From Marinobacterium nitratireducens (lineage in GTDB: Bacteria; Pseudomonadota; Gammaproteobacteria; Pseudomonadales; Balneatricaceae): a stretch of DNA of 64,000 nt. The stretch's first letter is position 1. Every line of letters starts with the position of its first letter. Below are positions 18,454 through 26,575 of this stretch, piece after piece. Both the position numbers and the translations under genes were made by a program. The stretch spans positions 248,001 to 312,000 of the forward strand of contig NZ_BMLT01000005.1 of the NCBI RefSeq assembly GCF_014645375.1, written 5' to 3'. The notes beneath the pieces are model-generated. The model made no database searches, was not told the origin of the DNA, and saw only the letters and a program-made list of their open reading frames with translations.

Positions 18454-18593
18454 GAGTTGTCTCCAGGTGCCATCGACTTTCTCTTAGCATAGCCGAAACG
18501 GCAAAATCCGGATGTCCGGGACCAGCCTCGTCTACACTCTATTTCTGACCGTTGAAGACATTTGATCCAAGCGACAACCACAGGAGTACAGGC

Positions 18594-18881
18594 ATGGCCA
18601 ACGAAGGCTACCATGAGCCCATCAACGAACTGTCCGACGAAACCCGCGACATGCACCGCGCCATTACCTCGCTGATGGAGGAACTGGAGGCGGTCGACTG
18701 GTACAACCAGCGCGTGGATGCCTGCAAGGACGACGAGCTTCGCGCCATTCTCAAGCACAACCGCGACGAGGAGAAGGAGCACGCGGCAATGGTGCTGGAG
18801 TGGATCCGACGCCGCGATCCCACCCTCGACGCCGAACTGCGCGACTACATCTTTACCGAAAAGCCCATCGCACATGATTGA
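18594..18881 (+). CDS. Encapsulated-ferritin (EncFtn) family ferroxidase
   Basis: The 95-residue protein starts at ATG 18594, preceded by AGGAG. It closely follows the EncFtn family: MEELEAVDWYNQRVDA and HNRDEEKEHAAMVLEWIRRR. By comparison with the Rhodospirillum rubrum protein, Glu30, Glu60 and His63 would be the di-iron ligands formed at the dimer interface, with Trp36 nearby. EncFtn proteins oxidise Fe(II) and normally work inside an encapsulin shell that stores the iron. No encapsulin gene is in the window, and the C-terminus (FTEKPIAHD) has no visible shell-targeting tail. Confidence 0.85.
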   Translation: MANEGYHEPINELSDETRDMHRAITSLMEELEAVDWYNQRVDACKDDELRAILKHNRDEEKEHAAMVLEWIRRRDPTLDAELRDYIFTEKPIAHD

Positions 18882-18904
18882 AGGCGGTGCCAAAACTTCC
18901 ACAA

Positions 18905-18940
18905 GGTTGGGTCTAGCGCCGAAGGCGCGTAACCCAACAC
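18905..18940. repeat. Short GTTGGGT-bounded hairpin repeat (reverse orientation)
   Basis: GGTTGGGTCTAG and TAACCCAACAC flank a GCGCC/GGCGC stem with a GAA loop. It is the reverse complement of the design at 38367-38399. It lies just past the EncFtn stop and could terminate or stabilise its transcript. Confidence 0.8.
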
Positions 18941-18958
18941 CCGTGCCGGCCGACGACA

Positions 18959-18985
18959 ATCGATCTGTACGGCGATCGATATGAT
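18959..18985. repeat. 27-bp dispersed repeat with ATCGATC / GATCGAT arms, copy 1
   Basis: An exact copy of this 27-bp sequence occurs at 34425-34451. The arms ATCGATC and GATCGAT form an inverted repeat around TGTACGGC. Confidence 0.85.
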
Positions 18986-19050
18986 GGGGCCGCGATGCCC
19001 GGGCGGCGGCGCAAGAGGGGAAGGACCAGGGTCGCATCGCTTGACCCATC

Positions 19051-20874
19051 CTAGGTTTCGCTTGCCGCCTGCGGGTGCCGGCTCGCCGCTTCCCGCTGCT
19101 GCTGCTGGATCCGCCAGAGGTGCGCGTAGGTGCCGTCGTGGCCAAGCAGTTCGGCATGACTGCCCTGCTCCACCAGGCGCCCGTCCTGCATCACCAGAAT
19201 ATGATCGGCGTCGACGATGGTCGACAGCCGGTGCGCGATCACCAGACTGGTCTGGCCGCGCGATACTTCGCGAATCGCCCTCAGGATACTGCGCTCGGAA
19301 CGGCTGTCCAGTGACGAGGTGGCCTCGTCGAATACCAGAATCGGCGGGCGCTTGAGAATGGTACGGGCAATGGCGACACGCTGCTTCTCACCGCCGCTGA
19401 GCTTGAGGCCGCGTTCACCCACCAGTGTTCCGTGGCCGTCCGGCAGCCGGGCGATGAAATCGTCCAGATGCGCCAGTCGGATCGCTTCGTCCACCTCAGC
19501 CGGCGTCGCGTCGATGCGGCCGTAGCAAATGTTGTCGTAGATCGAGGCGTTGAACAGCACCGTATCCTGCGGCACGATGCCGATCGCCCGGCGCAACGAA
19601 TCCTGCGTCACAGAGCGGATATCCTGGCCGTCAATCAGAATGGTGCCGCCATCGATATCGTAAAAGCGGAACAGCAGTTTCACCAGGGTCGACTTGCCGG
19701 AACCGCTGGCGCCCACCACCGCCACCTTCTGCCGCGGTCGTACCTCGAAGCTGACGCCGTCGAGGATCTGCCGCTCGGGCCGGTAGGCGAAATCCACATC
19801 GCGAAATTCGATCCGTCCGTCTGCGACGCGAAGCGCCTGCGCGCCGGCGCCATCCCGGATGCGGGGCTCGCGCCGCAGCAACGCGAACATGCGCTCGATA
19901 TTGGCCAGCGATCCTTTCATCTCGCGATAGACGAAACCGAGAAAGTTGAGCGGCATGAACAACTGCATCATGAAAGCATTGATCAGCACGAAATCCCCCA
20001 GCGTCATGTTGCCGGCGACGACGTTGCGCCCCGCCAGCACCATCATCGAGGTCATCGCCAGCGCGATGATCAGCGCCTGACCGCCATTGAGCGCAAACAG
20101 CGTCAGCCGGTTCTTGCGCCGTGCCTGCTCCCAGGCAGCCAGGTCGCGGTCGTACCGCTGCGCCTCGTAGCTTTCATTGGTGAAGTACTTCACGGTTTCG
20201 TAATTCAGCAGACTGTCGATGGCGCGGGAGTTGCTTTCGGAATCGGCGCGGTTCGCTGCGCGCACGTAGCCGGTACGCCAGTCGGTGGCGACGACCGAAT
20301 AGGCGACATAGACGATCACCGCCACCAGCGTGATCAGCGCGAACCAGGCCGAATAGTTCGCCAGCAGCAATCCCACCACCAGCGCAATCTCGAACAGCGT
20401 CGGCACGATGTTGAACACCATGAAGCGCATCAGGAAACTGACTCCCGATACGCCGCGCTCGATATCGCGGGACAGGCCACCGGTACTGCGATTGAGGTGA
20501 AAATCCAGTTCCAGGTCGTGCAGGTGGCGGAACACCCTAAGGCCGATGCGACGCATCGCCCGCTCGGTGACGCGCCCGAACAGGGTGTCGCGGATCTCGC
20601 CGAACAGCACGTTGGCAAAACGCACCGCGCCGTACGCCAGCAACAGCCCCAGCGGCAGCGCCACCAACGCACCCTGCTGGGCGTCGAGCGCGTCGACCGC
20701 GTGCTTGAGGATAAAGGGCATTCCCACACTGGCGCATTTGGCCGCGACCAGGCATGCCAGCGCCAGGCCGATCCGGAGGCGGTATTCGAGCAGGTAGGGA
20801 ATCAGCGACCTGAGTGTCTGCAGATTGAAGCGGACATCGTCATCGTCGGGATGATAGGAGGAACGGCGGCGCAT
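19051..20874 (-). CDS. Atm1/HMT1-type ABC exporter (half transporter)
   Basis: The 607-residue half-transporter has an N-terminal six-helix membrane domain (about residues 25-330) and a C-terminal ATPase with Walker A GASGSGKST, signature LSGGEKQR and canonical Walker B VFDEATSSLD. The segment RAIDSLLNYETVKYFTNE is characteristic of the Atm1/HMT1 branch, whose members export glutathione-linked sulfur, metal or persulfide compounds and confer metal tolerance. It would act as a homodimer in the inner membrane. It sits near the glutaredoxin fusion and an iron-handling gene, which fits thiol/metal metabolism, though the link is only positional. Confidence 0.9.
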   Translation of the reverse strand: MRRRSSYHPDDDDVRFNLQTLRSLIPYLLEYRLRIGLALACLVAAKCASVGMPFILKHAVDALDAQQGALVALPLGLLLAYGAVRFANVLFGEIRDTLFGRVTERAMRRIGLRVFRHLHDLELDFHLNRSTGGLSRDIERGVSGVSFLMRFMVFNIVPTLFEIALVVGLLLANYSAWFALITLVAVIVYVAYSVVATDWRTGYVRAANRADSESNSRAIDSLLNYETVKYFTNESYEAQRYDRDLAAWEQARRKNRLTLFALNGGQALIIALAMTSMMVLAGRNVVAGNMTLGDFVLINAFMMQLFMPLNFLGFVYREMKGSLANIERMFALLRREPRIRDGAGAQALRVADGRIEFRDVDFAYRPERQILDGVSFEVRPRQKVAVVGASGSGKSTLVKLLFRFYDIDGGTILIDGQDIRSVTQDSLRRAIGIVPQDTVLFNASIYDNICYGRIDATPAEVDEAIRLAHLDDFIARLPDGHGTLVGERGLKLSGGEKQRVAIARTILKRPPILVFDEATSSLDSRSERSILRAIREVSRGQTSLVIAHRLSTIVDADHILVMQDGRLVEQGSHAELLGHDGTYAHLWRIQQQQREAASRHPQAASET

Positions 20875-20942
20875 CGGCAGGATTCCGGGACTGAGTTGCC
20901 CAACACTTTACGCCAAGGCTGTGAACCGTGCGACCCGCCCGC

Positions 20943-21497
20943 TCAGGGAGCCGCCGGCGGCCGCCCCGTTGTCGCCTGCTCGCTGAGCTTGAGTATGGAC
21001 TGGCTGAGGACACCGACAGCCCGCGCCATCTCGCGCGCAAGGTTGAGCAGCAGCAGACCGAAGTCATCCGGTTCGCTGAGGTGCAGCTCGTGGAACTGGC
21101 CGGCGGTCACTTTCACCACCAGCGTGCCCGCCTGCGCCGATACCGCAGTCGCGGTGCGATCGTGCAGGGCGATCATGGGCACGAAACCGAATTCCTCGCC
21201 ACGCAGGTGCTGCCGCGTCAGCACGTGAAGATGGTCCGTGCTGACATACAGATTCATGGCGCCGCGCAACACCACATAGAAGGAGTCGGTACGCTCGCCG
21301 GCACGGTAGACGACCTCTCCGGCATCGAGTTCGAAAATGCTGCCCTCGCACAGCAGCCGCCGAACCACCCGGTCCGACAGGGCTCCGAATGTGGAGAGCT
21401 CCCGAAAGAATTCGGGGCCCCAGGCTTGCAGAAGCGACTCGCCGTCCACCGACTTCATATAAGGGCCTGCGCGCGTTTGGGTCAGGAACGGCCGCAC
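20943..21497 (-). CDS. Cyclic-nucleotide-binding domain protein
   Basis: The 184-residue protein is essentially one cNMP-binding (CAP-like) beta-roll: LCEGSIFELDAGEVVYRAGERTDSFYVVLRG, then LRGEEFGFVPMIALHDRTATAVSAQAGT. A C-terminal helical part has no recognisable DNA-binding helix-turn-helix, so a classic CRP-type regulator is unlikely. The phosphate-binding arginine position reads HDRTATAV, with an arginine present. The GTG at 21497 is used as start; an internal ATG at 21458 lacks a ribosome site and is the alternative. Confidence 0.75.
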   Translation of the reverse strand: MRPFLTQTRAGPYMKSVDGESLLQAWGPEFFRELSTFGALSDRVVRRLLCEGSIFELDAGEVVYRAGERTDSFYVVLRGAMNLYVSTDHLHVLTRQHLRGEEFGFVPMIALHDRTATAVSAQAGTLVVKVTAGQFHELHLSEPDDFGLLLLNLAREMARAVGVLSQSILKLSEQATTGRPPAAP

Positions 21498-21524
21498 GGT
21501 TGCGACCTTGATCCAGACAGTATA

Positions 21525-21983
21525 TCAGCCGTACAGTAGACGCCCGCCGACCGCGTTGGCGACCGTCAGCAACCCGAGCACCAGGTTGATACCGACAATG
21601 CGGCGGATCTGGTTCAGCTGCTGACCGGCGCCGGGCCAGTCGGCACCGTCGACCGCCTGCTGCAGGCGCCGGAAGGGCGCGAAGTAGAGATGGGCGAACA
21701 GCGCCATCATCAGGTATCCGCTGACCAGCATCAGGTGCACATGCAGTCCCACGGCGGCGAAACCGCCGTAGAGCGCGATCATCCAGTGCCCGGTGATGAT
21801 CAGCACCAGCACGCAGGCCCAGACCCAGCGGAAAAAGCGGCCGAACAGCGCCGCCCAGAGCCGCAGACGCTGCGGCGGCTCCAAGATCGACGCCGCCACC
21901 GGGCGCAGGCAGACATAAGCGAGAAACATGCCGCCAACCCAGATCACGGCGGCGAGCAGGTGCAAGGTGATAGCGTAAGGCAT
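21525..21983 (-). CDS. CopD-like integral membrane protein
   Basis: This 152-residue protein has four hydrophobic segments. It starts MPYAITLHLLAAVIWVGGMF, the N-terminal helix pattern (histidine plus WVGGM) of the CopD/YcnJ-like family of copper-resistance and related membrane proteins. A histidine-rich middle (GHWMIALYGG, GLHVHLMLVSGYL, AHLYFAPF) could bind haem or metal. The ATG at 21983 was chosen because upstream residues disrupt the first membrane helix. Function is unknown. It is divergent from the cis/trans isomerase gene. Confidence 0.75.
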   Translation of the reverse strand: MPYAITLHLLAAVIWVGGMFLAYVCLRPVAASILEPPQRLRLWAALFGRFFRWVWACVLVLIITGHWMIALYGGFAAVGLHVHLMLVSGYLMMALFAHLYFAPFRRLQQAVDGADWPGAGQQLNQIRRIVGINLVLGLLTVANAVGGRLLYG

Positions 21984-22109
21984 CGAGCGTCCCTGTGTTG
22001 TATGTGGTGTCAGCCATGGAAGCACAGAATGAAGCTTCGGCCAATCGGGACTATGCTGCAGAGATGCCCGTTTACCGGGCTCCCCCCGCCCTTCCACTGG
22101 ATGCCCTTG

Positions 22110-24419
22110 ATGATAACGCAGCACGGCCTCGACCCAAGATACAGGCTTGCGATGGGACTGGCATTTCTGCTCTGGATGTCACTTTCACCGCTGCTGCGTG
22201 CAGCCACGCCGGACTACCTCGAGGAGATTGCCCCCATTCTCGAGCGGCGCTGTGTGGTCTGCCACGGCTGTTACGATGCGCCCTGCCAGCTCAAGCTCAA
22301 TACCTGGGAGGGCCTGGTACGCGGCGCCAACCCTGACCGAATCTACGACGTCACCCGGCTGCTGGCCGCGCCCCTGACCCGGCTGGAAGATGCCGAGGGC
22401 GCCGGGGCCTGGCGCGAAAAGGGCTTTCACCCGGTATTGGGTGACACCCGCGACAGCAGCCTGATGCTGCAGCTGCTCAAGCTCAAGCAGCTGCACCCGC
22501 TGCCAGCGGGTCCTCGGCTGCCCGACGGTTTCGATCTCAGGCTCAACCGCGATCAGAGCTGCCCGGCGCCCGGGGATTTCGACGACTATGCCGACGAGCA
22601 TCCGCTCTGGGGGATGCCCTACGGCCTGCCGGCACTGCCTGCGCAGGAACAGCAAGCTCTGCTGAGCTGGCTCGAAGCCGGCGCCCCCGGGCGGGCGAAA
22701 AGCTGGCCAGTGGCGCCTTACAGCGCCGCCATTGCCGACTGGGAGGCGTTTCTCAACCAGCCGTCGAACAAGGCAAGGCTGATGAGCCGCTACATCTACG
22801 AGCACCTGTTCACCGCCAGTCTGCATTTCGACGCCGTCGGCAGGGGCGACGCCGCGCCCACCTTCTTCCGGCTGGTCCGCTCCAATACACCACCGGGGCA
22901 GCCGGTCGTGGCGATCGCCAGCCGCCGTCCCTACGACCCGCCCGGCACGGAGCGCGTCTACTACCGGCTGATACCGCTGCAGGATGCGGGCCTGGCCAAA
23001 ACCCGTCTACCCTACGCGCTGAATCCGCGGCGCCTGCAGCGCTGGCAACAGCTGTTTCTCGCCCCGGATTACAGCGTCGACAGGCTGCCCGGCTACGATC
23101 CCGAAAGCGCCGCCAATCCCTTCGTCACCTTCGAGGCATTGCCGGTCAGCAGCCGATACCGCTTTATGCTCGACGAGGCCGGATTCACCATTCGTGGCTT
23201 TATCAAGAGCCCGGTCTGCCGGGGTCAGGTGGCGCTTAACGTGATCAACGACTATTTCTGGGTGTTCTTTGTCGACCCGGAGCTGCTGCAGGCCGAAGGC
23301 GAGGCGCGCTTTCTCGCCGAACAGCGGGACAAGCTGCGACTGCCCGCCGAAAGCAGCGCCGGCCTGCTCAACTGGCTGCGATATGCCGAAAAAGAGGCCG
23401 ACTATCTGGACGCCAAGCGCCACGCCGTCGAACGCTTTGCGCGCCGCGTGCCACCGTCGCTTGACTACCTGTGGGATGGCGACGGCGACAACAGCAACGC
23501 CAGCCTGACGGTATTCCGTCATTTCGACAGCGCCACCGTGGTTCGCGGCCTGCTCGGCGAGAAGCCTCAGACCGCCTGGCTGATCGGCTATCCGACCCTG
23601 GAGCGCATTCACTACCTGCTGGTAGCCGGCTTCGATGTCTACGGCAACGTGGGACACCAGCTCAGCAGCCGGATCTACATGGACTTTCTGCGCATGGAGT
23701 CGGAGTTCAACTTTCTCACCCTGCTGCCCCGCAGCGCCCGAGAAGCGGTACGGGACCACTGGTACCGCGACGCCGGCGAACACGTGCGTGACTACCTGTC
23801 CCATATCAAGGGCTACCTGTTCGACCGGAAGCTGCTCTACAACGGCGACTCGGCGATCGAGTTCAGCAGTTCAGCGCCGTTGCCGGAGCTCTACGACATG
23901 CTGCGCCAGCACTTTGCAGACCTGCAACCGGCCGGGGCCAGGCCCAAAGACAGCAGCGCGCCGCCAGGGGTTGTCAGGACACTCGTGCGGCTGCAGTCGC
24001 TGCAGGGCGCGGGGCTTGCGCTGTTGCCGGAAATCTCGCTGATTCGGGTCGATGGCGACGACGGTCAACGCTGGTATTTCACGCTGCTGCGCAACAGTGC
24101 CCACAGCAATGTCTCGGAGCTGTTTCACGAGCAGGACCGGCGCCTGCCCGAAGAGGACAGCCTGCTGCTTGCCACCGGCGTGCTGGGAGCCTACCCGAAC
24201 CAGTTCCTGCGCGTCGAAGCCGGGGATGTGGAGGACTTTGTCGAGCGCCTGGCCCGGGTGGACTCGGAGCGCGCCTACCGCAAGATGCTCGACCGGTACG
24301 GCATCCGCCGCACCGCCGGCGATTTCTGGGAATACAGCGACAAGCTGCTGCTGGACTACCAGCGGATACAACCGCTGGAGGCCGGCATACTCGATTACAG
24401 CCGGCTGGAAAACCGCTGA
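22110..24419 (+). CDS. cti: Fatty acid cis/trans isomerase Cti
   Basis: Cti is a periplasmic haem protein that converts cis-unsaturated membrane fatty acids to trans, rapidly stiffening the membrane under solvent, heat or osmotic stress. With start at ATG 22110 the protein has 769 residues, a signal peptide (residues about 12-31) and a c-type haem motif Cys48-Val-Val-Cys51-His52 followed by GCYDAPCQLKL, as in the Pseudomonas enzyme. An internal ATG at 22152 or an upstream ATG at 22101 are alternatives; none has a strong ribosome site. The open frame extends further upstream but only antisense to the CopD-like gene. Confidence 0.92.
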   Translation: MITQHGLDPRYRLAMGLAFLLWMSLSPLLRAATPDYLEEIAPILERRCVVCHGCYDAPCQLKLNTWEGLVRGANPDRIYDVTRLLAAPLTRLEDAEGAGAWREKGFHPVLGDTRDSSLMLQLLKLKQLHPLPAGPRLPDGFDLRLNRDQSCPAPGDFDDYADEHPLWGMPYGLPALPAQEQQALLSWLEAGAPGRAKSWPVAPYSAAIADWEAFLNQPSNKARLMSRYIYEHLFTASLHFDAVGRGDAAPTFFRLVRSNTPPGQPVVAIASRRPYDPPGTERVYYRLIPLQDAGLAKTRLPYALNPRRLQRWQQLFLAPDYSVDRLPGYDPESAANPFVTFEALPVSSRYRFMLDEAGFTIRGFIKSPVCRGQVALNVINDYFWVFFVDPELLQAEGEARFLAEQRDKLRLPAESSAGLLNWLRYAEKEADYLDAKRHAVERFARRVPPSLDYLWDGDGDNSNASLTVFRHFDSATVVRGLLGEKPQTAWLIGYPTLERIHYLLVAGFDVYGNVGHQLSSRIYMDFLRMESEFNFLTLLPRSAREAVRDHWYRDAGEHVRDYLSHIKGYLFDRKLLYNGDSAIEFSSSAPLPELYDMLRQHFADLQPAGARPKDSSAPPGVVRTLVRLQSLQGAGLALLPEISLIRVDGDDGQRWYFTLLRNSAHSNVSELFHEQDRRLPEEDSLLLATGVLGAYPNQFLRVEAGDVEDFVERLARVDSERAYRKMLDRYGIRRTAGDFWEYSDKLLLDYQRIQPLEAGILDYSRLENR

Positions 24420-24474
24420 GACCGGCTGTTGAAAGACCGTATCGAGGCCGCCAAGGCAAAGCGCCGAGGACTCG

Positions 24475-24561
24475 CAGGAGCGGCGCCTCGCCGCGAATAG
24501 CCGCCTTGGCCAAAAGCTTCGCCGCGGGGAAGTGCCCGTAAGTTTGGGTACGCGGCTCCTG
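24475..24561. repeat. REP-like palindromic element bounded by CAGGAGC / GCTCCTG
   Basis: CAGGAGCGGCGCCTCGCCGC starts the element and GCGGCTCCTG ends it, between the convergent cti and degQ genes. It is the same family as 787-854 and 44128-44194. The remaining 24420-24638 sequence shows nothing else. Confidence 0.7.
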
Positions 24562-24638
24562 CGAATTCACACCCTGGGTTGCATTCCCGACAACAGGCTG
24601 GGCTGGGGATCAGGGCCGGCACTGCCGGCCGTTGGCAA

Positions 24639-25991
24639 TCAGCGCAGCACCAGGAAAAAGACCCCGCGACCGCGCTGAACCTGCAGCAGCACCTGGTCCT
24701 TGTCCTTCGCCAGCGCCTGCTCGACCTCCTCGACCGTCGACACCTCGATACGATTGACACTCAGCAACACGTCGCCCGGACGCAGACCGCTTGCCGCGGC
24801 ACCCGAGGAGCGCTCCATGCCGGTGATCTTGACGCCGCCGTCCGGGCTTGGCGCGAGCTCTACGCCCTTGAGCAGCGGATGTATCTCACTGCCAGCCAGC
24901 GTCATCGGCTCACCGACCTTGACCTTGATCTCCTGTTCTTTGCCGTCCCGCAGCACGGTCAGGGTGACGGTTTCGCCGATGTCGCTGAAGGCAATGCTGT
25001 TGCGCAGCTCTCCGGTGGTCGGGGTGGCACGGCCATTGACCGCGGTGATCAGATCGCCGGACTCGATGCCGGCCTTTTCGGCCTCCGAGTCTTTCTTGAC
25101 GTCGGTGACCAGCACCCCGTGCTGACCGTTATCCAGCTTGAAGGCCTTGCGCAGCGCCGGGTTCATGTCCTGGATGGCAACGCCGATCTGGCCGCGTTTC
25201 ACTTCGCCGTGCTCGACGATCTGTTCGAGACTGGCACGGGCCATATTGACCGGAATCGCGAAACCGATGCCGACGTTACCGCCGCCCGGGGCAATGATGG
25301 CGGTGTTGATGCCCACCAGCTCGCCGTGCAGATTCACCAGGGCGCCTCCGGAATTGCCCGGGTTGATCGACGCGTCGGTCTGAATGAAGTCCTCGTAGCC
25401 TTCAATGCCGAGACCGGTGCGGCCCAGCGCGCTGACCACGCCCGTGGTGATGGTCTGACCGAGGCCGAAGGGGTTGCCGATGGCGACAACGAAGTCGCCG
25501 ACGCGCAGGCTGTCGGAATCGGCAAGCGCGACCTCGGACAGGTCATCCGCCTCGATGCTGAGGACCGCGATATCGACCTCGGGGTCGGCACCGACCAGCT
25601 CGGCTTCGAAGGTACGGCCGTCGATCAGTGACACCTGGATCTCGTCGGCGCCCTTGATGACGTGGAAGTTGGTCACGATGATGCCGTCGCCGGCGTCGAC
25701 AATGACGCCGGATCCGGCGCTGGCCTGGCGGCGCTCCTGACGGGGACGGGCCTGCTCGTCCGGAATATTGAAGAAGCGACGGAAGAAGGGATCGTTGAGC
25801 AGCGGATTCTGCTCGCGCTCATGCCTGGCGTAGGTGGCGATATTGACGACAGCCGGATTGACCTCCTCCAGCATCGGCGCCAGCGACGGCAGCTCCCTGC
25901 CCGCAGGGTCGCTCATCGGCAGCGCCGCACTGGCGCCTAGCGAAAGGGTGCAGAGCAGCAAAACCATCAGATAACGGATTTTTCGTGTCAT
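24639..25991 (-). CDS. degQ: Periplasmic serine protease DegQ/MucD-like
   Basis: The 450-residue HtrA-family protease/chaperone has a signal peptide ending near residue 23 (SLGASAA). The trypsin-like triad is His110 (TNFHVI), Asp140 (DPEVDIAVL) and Ser214 (NPGNSGGAL). Two PDZ domains (about residues 258-345 and 365-450) follow. It degrades or refolds misfolded envelope proteins. The linker LA loop is short, resembling DegQ/MucD more than DegP. It appears to be a single-gene unit. Confidence 0.93.
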   Translation of the reverse strand: MTRKIRYLMVLLLCTLSLGASAALPMSDPAGRELPSLAPMLEEVNPAVVNIATYARHEREQNPLLNDPFFRRFFNIPDEQARPRQERRQASAGSGVIVDAGDGIIVTNFHVIKGADEIQVSLIDGRTFEAELVGADPEVDIAVLSIEADDLSEVALADSDSLRVGDFVVAIGNPFGLGQTITTGVVSALGRTGLGIEGYEDFIQTDASINPGNSGGALVNLHGELVGINTAIIAPGGGNVGIGFAIPVNMARASLEQIVEHGEVKRGQIGVAIQDMNPALRKAFKLDNGQHGVLVTDVKKDSEAEKAGIESGDLITAVNGRATPTTGELRNSIAFSDIGETVTLTVLRDGKEQEIKVKVGEPMTLAGSEIHPLLKGVELAPSPDGGVKITGMERSSGAAASGLRPGDVLLSVNRIEVSTVEEVEQALAKDKDQVLLQVQRGRGVFFLVLR

Positions 25992-26163
25992 ATCCTTTTC
26001 TCCTGTAGCATCAGTCGGTCAGTCGCGCCCGACCTGCGGTGATTCCGCGAAAGCGAACGAGTGTCGAGGTAATCATGCTCTGCTCCCGACAACGCCGCGC
26101 GCGCGAGGACGCCGTCTCCTGATATGGAAAATTCACGGTACATCGATGATGGAGAACCCTGAT

Positions 26164-26457
26164 TCAGGAGAGTGCGGCGGGAGGCGCGCGAATGGAGCTG
26201 CGGGTCTTGCTTGCGGAGGGAGCGAAAAACGGCGGCAGGGATTCGGGCAGCAGCCGGTAGCCGGTGGCCACACCCGAGACCGCAACGGGCAGGACGCTGT
26301 TGTCCAGACCGCAACAGGCGGCCGGTTCCGGAGCCGAATGCAGCACCAGCGACTCGACGCCAACCGACTGCACCGCCGTCGCCAGTTGCGAGCGGTCCGC
26401 CGCCTCGACACCCAGCGAGAACAGCAGCAATGTCAGACTGTAGAGCAGCGCTTTCAC
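26164..26457 (-). CDS. Small putative secreted protein, unknown
   Basis: The 97-residue frame from GTG 26457 begins with a good Sec signal (MKALLYSLTLLLFSLGVEAA). The mature part is short, with adjacent cysteines (AACCGLDNS) and a proline-rich end. GGGAG lies about 13 bp upstream, a loose ribosome site. No family was recognised. It sits between degQ and the mdlAB-like pair on the same strand. Several frames overlap here, so this could be spurious; the signal peptide is the main support. Confidence 0.4.
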   Translation of the reverse strand: MKALLYSLTLLLFSLGVEAADRSQLATAVQSVGVESLVLHSAPEPAACCGLDNSVLPVAVSGVATGYRLLPESLPPFFAPSASKTRSSIRAPPAALS

Positions 26458-26575
26458 TGTTGTTGCAGCTCCCTGCAGCAGTTGCAGACCGGCGTCGTCG
26501 CAGGTCCGTTGGTAGCAATGATTCCGGAAACTGTAGAGTGCCCGACCGGCGATAAGTTCGATACCGATCGCAAAA

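Noticed and set aside
21690-22109. Upstream extension of the cti frame
   Set aside because: It runs antisense to the CopD-like gene; a signal peptide follows the chosen start.
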